Below are positions 1-10,090 of a stretch of 64,000 nt of DNA, piece after piece. The stretch comes from Streptomyces sp. GKU 895 (GTDB lineage: Bacteria > Actinomycetota > Actinomycetes > Streptomycetales > Streptomycetaceae), in NCBI GenBank assembly GCA_002027195.1, contig MWJO01000032.1, positions 1-64,000 on the forward strand, in the 5' to 3' direction. The translations under genes and the position numbers were made by a program. A model generated the notes under the pieces. That model ran no database searches. It saw only the letters and a list, made by a program, of their open reading frames with translations, and had not been told where the DNA came from. Each line of letters opens with the position of its first letter. Position 1 is the first letter of the stretch.

Positions 1-50
1 CACCGGCCACCGCCCCCGGCCCGCGCGGCACCGACGGCGAGGAGTCCTGA
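1..50 (+). CDS. C-terminal tail of an upstream gene (partial)
   Basis: The frame ending in TGA at 48-50 encodes the last 15 residues of a protein that starts outside the window (PATAPGPRGTDGEES). Its stop overlaps the next start as TGATG, so the two genes are translationally coupled. Because the next genes are ebo genes, this is probably another ebo gene such as eboA, but the tail is too short and featureless to identify. Confidence 0.5.
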   Translation, partial: PATAPGPRGTDGEES

Positions 51-904
51 TGCGCATCTTCGACCCCACATCCACATACCTCCCGCACCACCGACGACTC
101 GAGGCCATGCACGCCGCAGGCGTCCGCGCCGTCGTCGAACCGTCCTTCTGGCTCGGCCAGCCCCGCACCTCGCCCTCTTCCTTCCTCGACTACTTCGACG
201 CCCTCCTCGGCTGGGAGCCCTTCCGCGCCGCCCAGTACGGCATCGCCCACCACTGCACGCTCGCCCTCAACCCCAAGGAGGCCAACGACCCGCGCTGCGT
301 GCCCGTCCTCGACGAACTGCCCCGGTATCTCGTCAAGGACCAGGTCGTCGCCGTCGGCGAGATCGGCTACGACTCCATGACCCCCGCGGAGGACACCGCC
401 CTCGCCGCCCAGCTCCAGCTCGCCGCCGACCACGCGCTGCCCGCCCTCGTCCACACCCCGCACCGCGACAAGCTGGCCGGTCTGCGCCGCACCCTCGACG
501 TCGTCCGGGAGTCCGCGCTGCCCCCGGAGCACGTCCTGCTCGACCACCTCAACGAGACCACCGTCAAAGAGGCCAAGGACAGCGGCGGCTGGCTCGGGTT
601 CTCCGTCTATCCCGACACCAAGATGGACGAGGAGCGGATGGTCGCGATCCTCAAGCGGTACGGCTCCGAGAAGGTGCTCGTGAACTCCGCCGCCGACTGG
701 GGGAGAAGCGACCCGCTCAAGACCCGCAGGGTCGGCGACGCCATGCTCGCGAACGGCTTCACCGAGGACGACGTGGACCTGGTGCTGTGGCGCAACCCGG
801 TCGCCTTCTACGGGATCAGCGGCCGCCTCGCCCTCGATTCCGAGGGCACCCCGGCCGCCGGTGCCACCCATGAGGGCAACTCCATCCTGCGTGGGGGCGA
901 GTAG
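50..904 (+). CDS. eboB: TatD-family metal-dependent hydrolase, EboB-like
   Basis: A TIM-barrel amidohydrolase-like protein of 284 aa. The body is EboB/TatD-like: EPSFWLGQPRTS near residue 30, ALNPKEAND near 73, VGEIGYDS near 102 and LVHTPHRDK near 133. It starts one base inside the preceding stop and is followed 3 bp later by eboE, so it sits in the ebo operon. In cyanobacteria that operon is needed to move a scytonemin precursor to the periplasm; the role in actinomycetes is unknown. One oddity: the N-terminal metal motif D-P-H-x-H is absent in the frame as given. Adding one base near each of positions 67/68, 77/78 and 99/100 restores it and returns to the same frame, so this stretch is probably mis-sequenced. 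Confidence 0.8.
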   Translation: MRIFDPTSTYLPHHRRLEAMHAAGVRAVVEPSFWLGQPRTSPSSFLDYFDALLGWEPFRAAQYGIAHHCTLALNPKEANDPRCVPVLDELPRYLVKDQVVAVGEIGYDSMTPAEDTALAAQLQLAADHALPALVHTPHRDKLAGLRRTLDVVRESALPPEHVLLDHLNETTVKEAKDSGGWLGFSVYPDTKMDEERMVAILKRYGSEKVLVNSAADWGRSDPLKTRRVGDAMLANGFTEDDVDLVLWRNPVAFYGISGRLALDSEGTPAAGATHEGNSILRGGE

Positions 905-907
905 GGC

Positions 908-2048
908 ATGCGCTTCCGCCACCCCGACGGCTCCACCGTCCATCTCGCCTACTGCACCAACGTCCACCCCGCCGAGACCCTCGACGGCGTCCTCACCCAG
1001 CTCCGCGACCACTGCGAACCCGTCCGCCGCCGCCTCGGCCGCGACCGGCTCGGCATCGGGCTGTGGCTGGCCGCGGACGCCGCCCGCACCCTCGACTCCG
1101 ACCCGGCCGCCCTGCGCACCCTGCGCGCCCAACTCGACCGGCGCGGCCTGGAGGTCGTCACCCTCAACGGCTTCCCGTACGAAGGGTTCGGCGCCGGGGA
1201 GGTCAAGTACCGCGTCTACAAACCGGACTGGGCCGACCCCGAACGCCTGGAGCACACGACCGCCCTCGCCCGGGTCCTGGCCGGACTCCTCCCCGACGAC
1301 GTCACCGAGGGCAGCATCTCCACCCTGCCGCTCGCCTGGCGCACCGCCCACGACGCCGGCCGCACCGAGAAGGCCCTGCGCACCCTCGCCGAACGCCTCG
1401 ACGCCCTCCAGGAGCTGACCGGCCGCTCCCTCCGCGTCGGCCTCGAACCCGAACCCGGCTGCGTGGTCGAGACCACCCGGGACGCCCTCGCCCCGCTCAC
1501 CGCGATCGCCCACCCCCGCATCGGCATCTGCGTGGACACCTGTCACCTCGCCACCTCCTTCGAGGACCCGCACACCGCCGTCGACGCCCTCACCACGGCC
1601 GGCGTCACCATCGTCAAGTCCCAGCTGTCGGCCGCCCTGCACGCCGAGCACCCCCATCTCCCCGAGGTCCGAACCGCCCTCGCCGCCTTCGACGAACCCC
1701 GCTTCCTGCACCAGACCCGCACCGCCACCGCCGCCGGCCTGCGCGGCACCGACGACCTCGGCGAAGCCCTCGCCGGTGAGGCGCTCCCCCGACGGCGCAC
1801 CCTGGCGTGCCACTTCCCGTCCGCTGCGCGGCCCGCCGCGCCCTCACCTCCACCCTCCCGTCCTGAAGGACACGCTGACCCGGCTGGTGGGCGGCCCGCC
1901 CGCTCACCCGCCACCTGGAGTCGAACGCACCCAGGCACTCCGCCCGAGCTGCGCCCGCGCGCGCACCCAGCTCGCCGACGGCATCGCCGCCGAACTCACC
2001 CTCGCCCGCGACCTGTTGACCGGCCTCGGCCTGAAGGAGCTGCCATGA
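908..2048 (+). CDS. eboE: EboE-type xylose-isomerase-like TIM barrel (frameshifted)
   Basis: The N-terminal 290 residues read cleanly from ATG 908 as an EboE metabolite-traffic protein: YCTNVHPAETLDG at about residue 16, NGFPYEGFG at about 82, and a barrel core with GLEPEPGC and GICVDTCHLA that would carry metal and substrate ligands. From about 1785 the frame breaks. The expected C-terminus (VLKDTLTRLVGG, then TQLADGIAAELTLARDLLTG) continues in another frame to TGA 2046-2048, with at least three single-base indels between 1785 and 1960. The recovered stop overlaps the next ATG at 2045, the normal operon junction, so the true product is likely about 380 aa. Catalytic activity and substrate are unknown. 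Confidence 0.75.
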
Positions 2049-3453
2049 GCACCCGGAGCACCGAGCGGCCCGACCCCGGCTCCCACCCCCCCTCCTCGTC
2101 CTGGACGTCGTAGGCCTCACCCCTCGCCTCCTCGACCACATGCCCCACCTCAAACGGCTCGCCCAGGCGGGCTCCCACGCCGCCCTCGGCACGGTCCTGC
2201 CCGCCGTCACCTGCGCCGCCCAGTCCACGTTCCTCACCGGCTCCCATCCCGCCGAGCACGGCATCGTCGGCAACGGCTGGTACTTCCGCGACCTCGGCGA
2301 CGTACTCCTGTGGCGTCAGCACAACGGGCTGGTCACCGGCGACAAGCTCTGGGACGCCGCCCGCCGCGCCCACCCCGGCTACACCGTCGCCAACATCTGC
2401 TGGTGGTACGCCATGGGCGCCGACACCGACTTCACCGTCACCCCCCGGCCGATCTACTATTCCGACGGCCGCAAGGAACCCGACTGCTACACCCGGCCCC
2501 CGGCCCTGCACGACGAACTCACCGAGAAACTCGGCACTTTCCCCCTCTTCCACTTCTGGGGACCCGGCGCCGACCTGGTCTCCAGCCAGTGGATCATCGA
2601 CGCGACCCGCCACATCATGGCCACCCGCGACCCGGACCTGACCCTCTGCTACCTCCCGCACCTCGACTACGACCTGCAGCGCTTCGGCCCCGACGACCCA
2701 CGCTCCCTGAAGGCGGCCGCCGACCTGGACCGTGTCATGGCCCCGCTCCTGGACGACGCCCGCGCGCAGGGCCGTACCGTCGTCGCGCTGTCCGAGTACG
2801 GGATCACACGCGCGGACCGGCCCGTCGACATCAACCGCGCCCTGCGCCGCGCCGGACTGCTGGAGGTGCACACCCAGGACGGCATGGAGTACCTGGACCC
2901 GATGGCCTCCCGCGCCTTCGCGGTCGCCGACCATCAGATCGCCCATGTCTACGTACGACGAGCCGAGGACCTGGAGGCGACCCGGGCCGCCCTCGCGGAC
3001 CTCCCCGGCATCGAGCAGCTCCTCGACGACGAGGGCAAGAAGACCCATCACCTCGACCATCCGCGCGCGGGCGAGCTCGTCGCCGTCGCGGAGCCGGACG
3101 CCTGGTTCACGTACTACTACTGGCTCGACGACGACCACGCGCCCGACTTCGCGCGACTCGTCGAGATCCACCGCAAACCCGGCTACGACCCGGTCGAACT
3201 CTTCATGGATCCCCTCGACCCGTACGTCAAGGTCAAGGCGGCCGGGGCACTGGCCCGCAAGAAACTCGGCCTGCGCTACCGCATGGCGGTCGTGCCCCTG
3301 GACCCCTCGCCTATTCGCGGCAGCCACGGCCGCCTTCCGGCGAGCGACGACGAAGGTCCGCTCCTCATCTGCTCCACCCCCCGAGCCGTCGACGACCGCG
3401 TCGCGGCCACCGACGTGAAGTCACTCCTGCTGCGACTGGCCGGACTTTCCTGA
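2045..3453 (+). CDS. eboF: EboF-like alkaline phosphatase/nucleotide pyrophosphatase-family protein (frameshifted)
   Basis: Type I phosphodiesterase/nucleotide pyrophosphatase fold, about 468 aa after repair. Visible marks are LVLDVVGLT (first metal Asp) near residue 19, the nucleophile region VTCAAQSTFLTG, the fold motif HGIVGNGWY, LPHLDYDLQRFGP and VADHQIAHVY. The start ATG 2045 overlaps the eboE stop. The reading frame is lost at a run of seven C at 2084-2090; one more C joins the N-terminus to the long downstream frame (in phase from 2091 to 3453). It is the last clear ebo gene here and presumably acts with EboE and EboB on the exported metabolite. Confidence 0.78.
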
Positions 3454-3524
3454 CTGGTCACCAGTGAAGCACCCGCCACTGACAACGCCCTCCGACCCCG
3501 AGGAGACCCACGACATGAGCCGCC

Positions 3525-4554
3525 ATGTCCCAGCCCCGACCCCGAGCTCGCCACCGCCTCAGCAGACGAGGCATGCTCGGTGTGGCCGCGGGCGCCACAG
3601 CCGCCGCACTGCTCGGCGCCGCCGCGACCCCCGGCGACCGCAGCCGCAGCCGAACCCGGGGCCGTCGGCCGTGGCCGTCCCGTCCTGCCGCCCGGCCGGC
3701 TGGGCATCCAGCTCTACAGCCTCCGCGACAAGGTCTCCACCCTCGGCTTCGCCCCCGTCTTCGCCGAACTCGAGAAGTACGGCTACGACGAGGTCGAGTT
3801 CGCCGGATACACCCAGGGCTCGGCCGGTCCCATCACTCTCGCCCAGCTCAGGCGCCTGGCCAGGGACCACGGCCTGAACCCGATCGGCAGCCACGTCGGC
3901 TATTACTCCGACGACCCGAACGCCTACACCTTCGCCCAGAACCTCACCAAGGTCCTCGACGACGCCCAGGCCCTCGGCCTGAAGCACATAGGCACCGCCT
4001 CTGGCCCGTTCCGCTACGGCTCGACCGTGGACGCCTGGAAGCGGGCGGCGGAGGAGTTCAACACCTACGGCGCGGCGGCCAAGGCGCGCGGCATGAAGTT
4101 CTACCAGCACAACCACTCCGAGGAGTTCTCCTTCGCCACCGACAACCCCAAGGTCCGTCTCTACGACGTGCTGCTCGCCGAGACCGATCCGGACCTGGTG
4201 TTCCTGGAGATGGACATCTTCTGGGCCTACTCGGGCCAGTTCCGCTTCTCCAAGCGCCCCGACGGCAGCCCCGCCCCCTTCGAGCCGCTGGACTACGTCC
4301 TCAAGCAGCCGCACCGCTACCCGCTGTTCCACGTCAAGGACGGTGTCAGCGACCCGGCCGACACCTACGGCTACCGCATGACCGACGTCGGCGACGGCGA
4401 CATCGACTACCAGCGTTTCATCTCCGCCGTGACCCGGCTGCGCGGCGAGCGCCTGGCCCACCACTGGCAGGCCGAACACGACCAGCCCACCGAGTCGTTC
4501 ACCTTCGCCCGCCGCTCCAGCGCCTATCTGCACTCCCTGCGCGAGAAGTGCTGA
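3525..4554 (+). CDS. Tat-exported sugar phosphate isomerase/epimerase-type TIM barrel (frameshifted)
   Basis: The N-terminus from ATG 3525 is a twin-arginine signal (RLSRRGMLGVAAGATAAAL), so the protein should be exported folded. An alternative ATG at 3515 lies in another frame. After about residue 35 the frame shifts near 3630 and continues as a xylose-isomerase-like (AP endonuclease family 2) barrel: LGIQLYSLRDKVS, GYDEVEFAGYTQG, KFYQHNHSEEF, FLEMDIFW and LFHVKDG carry the expected His/Glu/Asp metal ligands. It follows eboF by about 70 bp on the same strand. The substrate cannot be inferred. A strong terminator follows at 4572-4615. Confidence 0.78.
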
Positions 4555-4571
4555 GGGACGACGGCGGTGCA

Positions 4572-4615
4572 TGAGGAGGCCCTCCCCGATGTCCGATCCG
4601 GGGAGGGCCTCCTCA
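4572..4615. terminator. Bidirectional rho-independent-type hairpin
   Basis: A perfect 17-bp inverted repeat (4572-4588 with 4599-4615, 10-nt loop) lies between two convergent genes ending at 4554 (+) and 4635 (-). It has no U-tract, which is usual for Streptomyces terminators. It should stop both the ebo-side transcript and the antiporter operon. Confidence 0.85.
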
Positions 4616-4634
4616 CGCGCGCGTGCCGCTGCCG

Positions 4635-6028
4635 CTATGCCACGGGTGTCGGCTGTGGCACCGGCGTCCGGCCCGGCTGCCGCAGCAGCAGGGCGAGCAC
4701 CGCCGCCACCATGGACACGGCGCCGGCCAGGGCGTACGCCCCGTCGTAACCCCAGGCCGCGACGACCATGGAGCCGAGGCCGCCGCCGAACAGGCCGCTG
4801 ATCAGCTTGCCGCTGTACACCAGGCCGTAGTTGGTGGCGTTGAAGTTCTCCCCGAAGTAGTCCGGCGTCAGCGCCGCGAAGAGCGGATAGAAGGCGCCGC
4901 CGCCGAAGCCGGAGAGGAACGCGAAGAACAGGAACAGCGACTCGCTCCTGATGTCGCCGGCCCAGATCACGCCGAACTGGGCCAGGCCCAGCACGACGAT
5001 CACGAACACCAGGGCCTGCTTGCGGCCCCACTTGTCCGACAGCCAGCCCACGACACCGCGGCCGATGCCGTTGATGACCGCCATGACACCCATCGAGGAC
5101 GCCGCCACCAGCGGGCCGAAGCCCACCTCCTTCGCGTAGTCGACCTGGAAGGAGATGCCGAAGATCGACACTCCCGCGGTCATCACGATGAGGACCCACA
5201 TCAGCGGGAGCATGCCGGTCCTGATGGCCTCCTTGGGAGCGTACTGCCGTGCCGCCGGAGGGTTCTTGGCAAGACTCGTGGCGTTCTTCCCGTTGCCCGC
5301 GTAGGTCAGCGGGTCGATGTCCGCGGGCCACCAGTTCTTCGGCGGGTCCTTGAAGAAGAAGGCGCTCCCGAAGACCACGATCATGATGTAGCAGCCGATC
5401 AGGTCCAGGACCCGGTGGTAGTTCGCGGTGTCGAAGCCGTAGTTGAAGATGAAGATGAACGGCAGCGACCCGTACGCGAAGCCGCCGTTGACGAACCCCG
5501 TCCTCGCTCCCCGGCGTTCGGGGAACCACTTGCCGACCATGTTGATGCAGGTCGCGTAGACGAGCCCGGCGCCGATGCCCCCGACGACGCCGAAGCCCAG
5601 GATCGCCAGCCAGACGTTGCTCAGGTGCGACAGGGCGAGGAACCCGACCAGACACAGTCCTGAACCGCGTACATGGCCTTGCGAGCCGTCAGCAGGCCCT
5701 TCTCGCGCAGCCAGCCCGCCGGGAAGGCGACGCCGGCCTGGAAGAAGATCCAGACGCTGAGGATCCAGAAGGTGTTGCTCTGCGTCCAGCCGTGGGCGTG
5801 GGACAGGGTGTCCTCCGCCGAGCCGTACGCGTACTCGAAGACACTGATGGCCATCATGGCGATCCACGGCAGATACACCATGAGCTTGCGGGAGTGACCG
5901 AGGATGTCCCGGTCGGTCTCACCGACGCGGAAAACCCGTCCGTGCGCGTCGGTCACTTCTCGGTAGGGACGGTGTGCGGCGTCGGGGGAGGTGGTCGAGT
6001 CGTTCGATGCGATGGGGTCCGCCGTCAT
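4635..6028 (-). CDS. OFA-family MFS transporter, oxalate/formate antiporter (frameshifted)
   Basis: Twelve-helix major facilitator, about 463 aa after repair. The N-terminus (YREVTDAHGRVFRVGETDRDILG) and signatures NMVGKWFPERRGARTGFVNGG (split here for reading), FFKDPPKNWWPADIDP and YFGENFNATNYGLVYSGKLISGL match the actinobacterial OxlT-like OFA family. The frame breaks near 5660 between helices 3 and 4 (KAMYA / SGLCLVGFLAL). It is the last gene of the leftward set frc (7598-8822), second OFA (6077-7468), this gene; the gap to its upstream neighbour is 48 bp. It should exchange oxalate for formate across the membrane, feeding the CoA-transferases encoded nearby. Confidence 0.85.
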
Positions 6029-6076
6029 TGCTGGGCAATTCCTCCGTGTCAGGCCATTCGTTTCAGAGGACGCGTG

Positions 6077-7468
6077 TCAGGCCATTTCCTCGCCGAGCGG
6101 CTGGGGGTTGGGCGCGATACCGCGGCTGGTCCTCGGCGTGCCGGGCGCCTTCAGGAACACGGCGAGCACGGCGGAGCACAGGCCGATGGAGCCGGCCAGG
6201 ACGAACGCGCCCTCGTAGTCCCATGCGTCGACGACCACCGCACCCATTCCGGAGCCCACGAGACCGGAGATGAGCTTCGAGCTGTAGACCATGCCGTAGT
6301 TGGACGCGTTGTTGTTCTCACCGAAGTAGTCCGCCGTCATGGCCGCGAACAGCGGGAAGATCGCGCCGCCGCCGAAGCCGGAGACCATGGAGCAGAACAG
6401 GAAGAACGGCATGCTGCCCATCTGGCCCGAGACCAGCACACCGAACTGGGCGGTGCCCAGCACCAGACACACGATGATCAACGTGTTGCGGCGCCCGTAC
6501 CGGTCGGAGATCCAGCCGATGACGCCACGGCCGGTGCCGTTGACGATCGCCTTCAGCGACATGGCGGTGGCCACGATCCCGCCCGCGAAGCCCATGTCCT
6601 TGCCGAACGGCACCTGGAAGGCGATACCGAAGATGTTGATGCCGGCCGTGCACAGCAGGCAGAACCACATCATCCACAGAACGGGCTGACGAGAGGCCTC
6701 CTTCGGGGTGTACTGCTTGGGGGACGGCGGGTTCTTCTCCAGCGCCCGGCGGATCTTCGGGTCGTCGGTGACCTTCAGCGGGTCGACGTGCGCGGGCCAC
6801 CAGTTCTTCGGCGGGTCCTTGAAGAACCAGCCGGCCGACGCCACGACCAGGCACAGTCCGACGCCCACGCTGGCGAGCACGGTCTGGTAGTTGCTCAGGT
6901 CCATGTACGAGGTGAACAGGAACACGAAGGGCACCGAGCCGTACGCGAAACCGCCGTTGACGAAGCCTGTCTTGCCGCCCTTGCGCTCCGGATACCACTT
7001 GCCGACCATGTTCACGCAGGTCGCGTAGACGAGACCGGCGCCGATACCGCTGCACATGCCGAAGCCGAAGTAGGCCACGAGCACGTTCGGCGCGAACGCC
7101 AGCGACAGATAGCCGAGCATCGTGCCGACCGCGCCGAGCATCATCGCCGTACGGGCCGGGAGTCTGCCGCTCTCGCGCAGCTGGCCGGCGGGGAAGGCCA
7201 CGGCAGCCTGGAAGAACACCCAGACGCCCATCAGCCAGAAGATGTGGCCGCTGCTCCACAGATGCGCGTCGTGGAGGGTGTCCTCCGCCGACGTGAACGC
7301 GTACTCGGCGGAGCTGATGCCCATCATGCCCACCCACGGCAGGATGACCATCCACCTGCGCTTGCGGCCCATGATGTCCACATCGGTCTCCCCGATGCGG
7401 TACACGCGGCCGTTGCGGTCCGTCACCTCCCGATACGGGACGGACGCCGAATAGTCGATGGTTGTCAT
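6077..7468 (-). CDS. OFA-family MFS transporter, oxalate/formate antiporter
   Basis: Intact paralogue of the preceding gene, 463 aa. The start ATG 7468 is chosen because AAGGAG lies 11 nt upstream and the protein then begins MTTIDYSASVPYREVTDRNG like its twin; a longer frame to 7591 has no such signal. Family motifs are VYRIGETDVDIMG, MVGKWYPERKGGKTGFVNGG, FKDPPKNWWPAHVDPL, IGWISDRYGRRN and YFGENNNASNYGMVYSSKLISG. The Lys in YSSKLISG sits in the eleventh helix, where OxlT-type carriers hold a substrate-binding Lys (inferred from position). The gene lies 129 bp downstream of a CoA-transferase gene on the same strand, consistent with one oxalate-induced transcript. Confidence 0.9.
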   Translation of the reverse strand: MTTIDYSASVPYREVTDRNGRVYRIGETDVDIMGRKRRWMVILPWVGMMGISSAEYAFTSAEDTLHDAHLWSSGHIFWLMGVWVFFQAAVAFPAGQLRESGRLPARTAMMLGAVGTMLGYLSLAFAPNVLVAYFGFGMCSGIGAGLVYATCVNMVGKWYPERKGGKTGFVNGGFAYGSVPFVFLFTSYMDLSNYQTVLASVGVGLCLVVASAGWFFKDPPKNWWPAHVDPLKVTDDPKIRRALEKNPPSPKQYTPKEASRQPVLWMMWFCLLCTAGINIFGIAFQVPFGKDMGFAGGIVATAMSLKAIVNGTGRGVIGWISDRYGRRNTLIIVCLVLGTAQFGVLVSGQMGSMPFFLFCSMVSGFGGGAIFPLFAAMTADYFGENNNASNYGMVYSSKLISGLVGSGMGAVVVDAWDYEGAFVLAGSIGLCSAVLAVFLKAPGTPRTSRGIAPNPQPLGEEMA

Positions 7469-7597
7469 CTTGGTCAAGACTCCTTGCGTCGAAAGATCTG
7501 GCCAGCGCCCCCTGTCCAAATGCCTTTCGTGCGCACACGGGTCCCGGGGCCTCGCCGACGCGCACCGTCGGTCGGCCCCTCGCTCACTCACGTCACG

Positions 7598-8822
7598 TCA
7601 GATCACCCCGCCCGTCTTCAGCAGACGCAATTCCTCGTCACCCAGGCCGAGTTCACCTATGTAGATCTCCTCGTTGTGTTGGCCGAGGAGGGGGGAGGGG
7701 GTGATGCGGGTGGGTGAGTCGGAGAGTTTGAGAGGGTTGCCCACGGTGGTGTAGGCGCCGCGTTCGGGATGCTCGACGGTGACGATCATCTCGTTCGCGG
7801 CGAGTGAGGCGTCCTCGATGATCTCCCTCGTGGACAGGATCGGCCCGCACGGAATGTTGTGGCCGTTCAGCTCCTCCAGCACCTGCCACTTCGGCAGCGT
7901 GCTCGTCCATTCCTCGATCAGCTGGAACATCTTCGCCAGCTTCGGCAGCCGCGCCTGCGGCGTCGCCCACTCAGGATCCTCCGCCAGCTCCGGCCGGCCG
8001 ATCAACTCGCTGATCGGCTTCCAGCCGACCGGCTGGACGATCACATACACGTAGTCGTTCGGGCCGCCCGGCGCACACCTGACCGCCCACCCCGGCTGAC
8101 CACCCCCGGACGCGTTGCCCGAGCGCCGGCACCTCGTCACCGAAGTCCTCATTGGGATACTCCGCCAGCGGTCCGTGCGCCAGGCGCTGCTGATCCCGCA
8201 GCTTGACCCGGCACAGGTACAGCACCGCATGCTGCATCGCCACATTCACCCGCTGACCCCGCCCGGTACGCTCCCGCTGCAACAACGCGGCCAAAATCCC
8301 CGCGACCGCGTGGATACCGGTCCCGGAATCCCCGATCTGCGCCCCCGTCGCCATCGGCGGCCCGTCCGCATCACCGGTCGTCGCCATCGACCCGCCCATC
8401 GCCTGCGCCACCACCTCATACGCCTTGAAGTCCACATACGGACCGGCCCCGAAGCCCTTGATCGACGCATACACGATCCGCGGATTGATCTGCCTGATCC
8501 GCTCCCACGTGAACCCCATCCGGTCCACCGCCCCCGGCCCGAAGTTCTCCACCAGTACGTCGGAGCGCCGGATCAGCTCGGTGAGGATCTCCTTGCCGCG
8601 TTCGGTCTTGGTGTTGAGCGTGATGCTGCGCTTGTTGCAGTTGAGCATGGTGAAGTAGAGGGAGTCGACATCCGGGAGGTCGCGAAGTTGCCGGCGGGTG
8701 ATGTCGCCGCCCGGTGCTTCGAGCTTGACCACATCCGCTCCCAGCCATGCCAGCAGCTGCGTCGCCGACGGGCCCGACTGCACATGCGTCATGTCCAGAA
8801 CGCGGACGCCTTCAAGAGCCAT
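7598..8822 (-). CDS. frc: Formyl-CoA:oxalate CoA-transferase family (CaiB/BaiF), copy 1 (frameshifted)
   Basis: Class III CoA-transferase of about 407 aa starting at ATG 8822 ([15 protein letters not shown]). The catalytic Asp of O. formigenes Frc (Asp169, in LGDSNSG) corresponds to the Asp of QIGDSGTG here, and the glycine loop reads ASGGGQPGW. Near 8130 one extra G shifts the frame; removing it gives [11 protein letters not shown], as in the intact second copy at 12843-14072. The two copies are about nine-tenths identical over most of their length and lie in opposite orientations. It is first gene of a leftward operon with two OFA antiporters, and its promoter is shared with the divergent sucCD genes. 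Confidence 0.85.
7598..8822 (-). repeat. Left arm of a 1.2-kb inverted repeat (frc copy 1)
   Basis: The nucleotide sequence of frc copy 1 read leftward closely matches frc copy 2 read rightward (12849-14072). Long runs agree exactly, for example around GACATGACGCATGTGCAGTC and in the C-terminal quarter, while the last 60-70 bp diverge. The arms flank about 4 kb holding sucC, sucD and an aldehyde dehydrogenase. Confidence 0.8.
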
Positions 8823-8853
8823 CGCTGTCACGGTCACCTCGCTTGGCACATTG

Positions 8854-8877
8854 CATACAGTCGACGAATACTGTATG
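8854..8877. promoter_or_regulatory. GntR/FadR-type operator in the frc/sucC divergent promoter
   Basis: Perfect 8-bp inverted repeat CATACAGT-N8-ACTGTATG between the divergent starts at 8822 (-) and 8949 (+). The same half-site recurs upstream of other genes in the island, so this probably controls both transcripts. Confidence 0.75.
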
Positions 8878-8948
8878 AAGATTGTTATCCCGCATCCGAT
8901 GGGTGATGTCCAGGGGTCGTGCACCACTTTTAAGACGGGAGCCGAATC

Positions 8949-10079
8949 ATGGACCTGTACGAACATCAGGCGCGGGGACTCTTCCAAGAGCACGGCATTC
9001 CGGTGCCGCGGGCGGAGGTCACCGACTCGCCGCAGGAGGCCCGCGAGATCGCCCGCAGGCTCGGTGGCCGTGTGGTCGTCAAGGCGCAGGTGAAGACGGG
9101 GGGTCGGGGCAAGGCCGGCGGCGTTCGGCTCGCCGCCGATCCGCGTGCGGCGGAGCTCACAGCCCGTCAGATTCTCGGCATGGACATCAAGGGGCACAGG
9201 GTCGGCAAGGTCATGCTGGCCCAACCCGTCGACATCGAGGCCGAGTTCTATGTCTCTTACGTCCTCGACCGCGCGGCCGGCCGCTTCCTCGCCATCGCCT
9301 CCGCCGAGGGCGGTATGGACATCGAGGAGGTCGCCGCCAGTCGACCGGAAGCGGTCGCGCGCATCCACATCGACCCGGTCGAGGGCGTGACTTCGGCGAA
9401 GGCGCGGGAGATCGCCGACGCGGCCGGGCTGCCGGACCGGACCGTCGACGTTCTCGTACGGCTGTGGCAGGTGCTGGTCCGCGAGGACGCCGTCCTCGTC
9501 GAGGTCAACCCGCTCGTGCGTACCCGGCAGGGGCAGATCCTCGCCCTCGACGGCAAGGTCACGCTCGACGACAACGCACGCTTCCGGCAGGCCCGTTGGG
9601 GCGACGAGAGCGTCGCGCACGACGATCCGCTGGAGGCTGCCGCCGCCGCGAAGGGCCTCAACTACGTCAAGCTGGACGGCGAGGTCGGCATCATCGGCAA
9701 CGGCGCGGGCCTGGTCATGTCGACGCTCGACGTGGTCGCCGGCTGCGGTGCCCGGCCCGCCAACTTCCTCGACATCGGGGGCGGTGCCTCGGCCCGCATC
9801 ATGGCCGACGGGCTGTCCGTCATCCTTTCCGACCCCGCCGTGAAGTCGGTGTTCGTCAACGTCTTCGGCGGGATCACCGCCTGCGACACGGTGGCCGACG
9901 GCATCGTGCAGGCCCTCGACGCGGTCGAGTTGACCAAGCCGCTCGTGGTGCGCCTCGACGGCAACAACGCCGCCCGTGGCCGTGCGATCCTCGACGGCCG
10001 CGCCCACCCTCTGGTCCAGCAGGCCACCACCATGGACGGTGCCGCCCGCCGCGCCGCCCAACTCGCCAACACCAGTTGA
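8949..10079 (+). CDS. sucC: ADP-forming succinyl-CoA ligase beta subunit paralogue
   Basis: ATP-grasp acyl-CoA ligase of 376 aa, normal length. It begins [12 protein letters not shown] and shows [17 protein letters not shown] (nucleotide site, residues 45-61), [35 protein letters not shown] and [15 protein letters not shown] precedes ATG 8949. It pairs with the alpha-subunit gene 11 bp downstream. This is unlikely to be the housekeeping TCA copy, because it is embedded in an oxalate island and shares an operator with frc. A reasonable inference is that it supplies succinyl-CoA as CoA donor for Frc or recovers ATP from an acyl-CoA. Malate-CoA ligase activity is an alternative. Confidence 0.9.
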   Translation: MDLYEHQARGLFQEHGIPVPRAEVTDSPQEAREIARRLGGRVVVKAQVKTGGRGKAGGVRLAADPRAAELTARQILGMDIKGHRVGKVMLAQPVDIEAEFYVSYVLDRAAGRFLAIASAEGGMDIEEVAASRPEAVARIHIDPVEGVTSAKAREIADAAGLPDRTVDVLVRLWQVLVREDAVLVEVNPLVRTRQGQILALDGKVTLDDNARFRQARWGDESVAHDDPLEAAAAAKGLNYVKLDGEVGIIGNGAGLVMSTLDVVAGCGARPANFLDIGGGASARIMADGLSVILSDPAVKSVFVNVFGGITACDTVADGIVQALDAVELTKPLVVRLDGNNAARGRAILDGRAHPLVQQATTMDGAARRAAQLANTS

Positions 10080-10090
10080 AGGAGCGGGAC

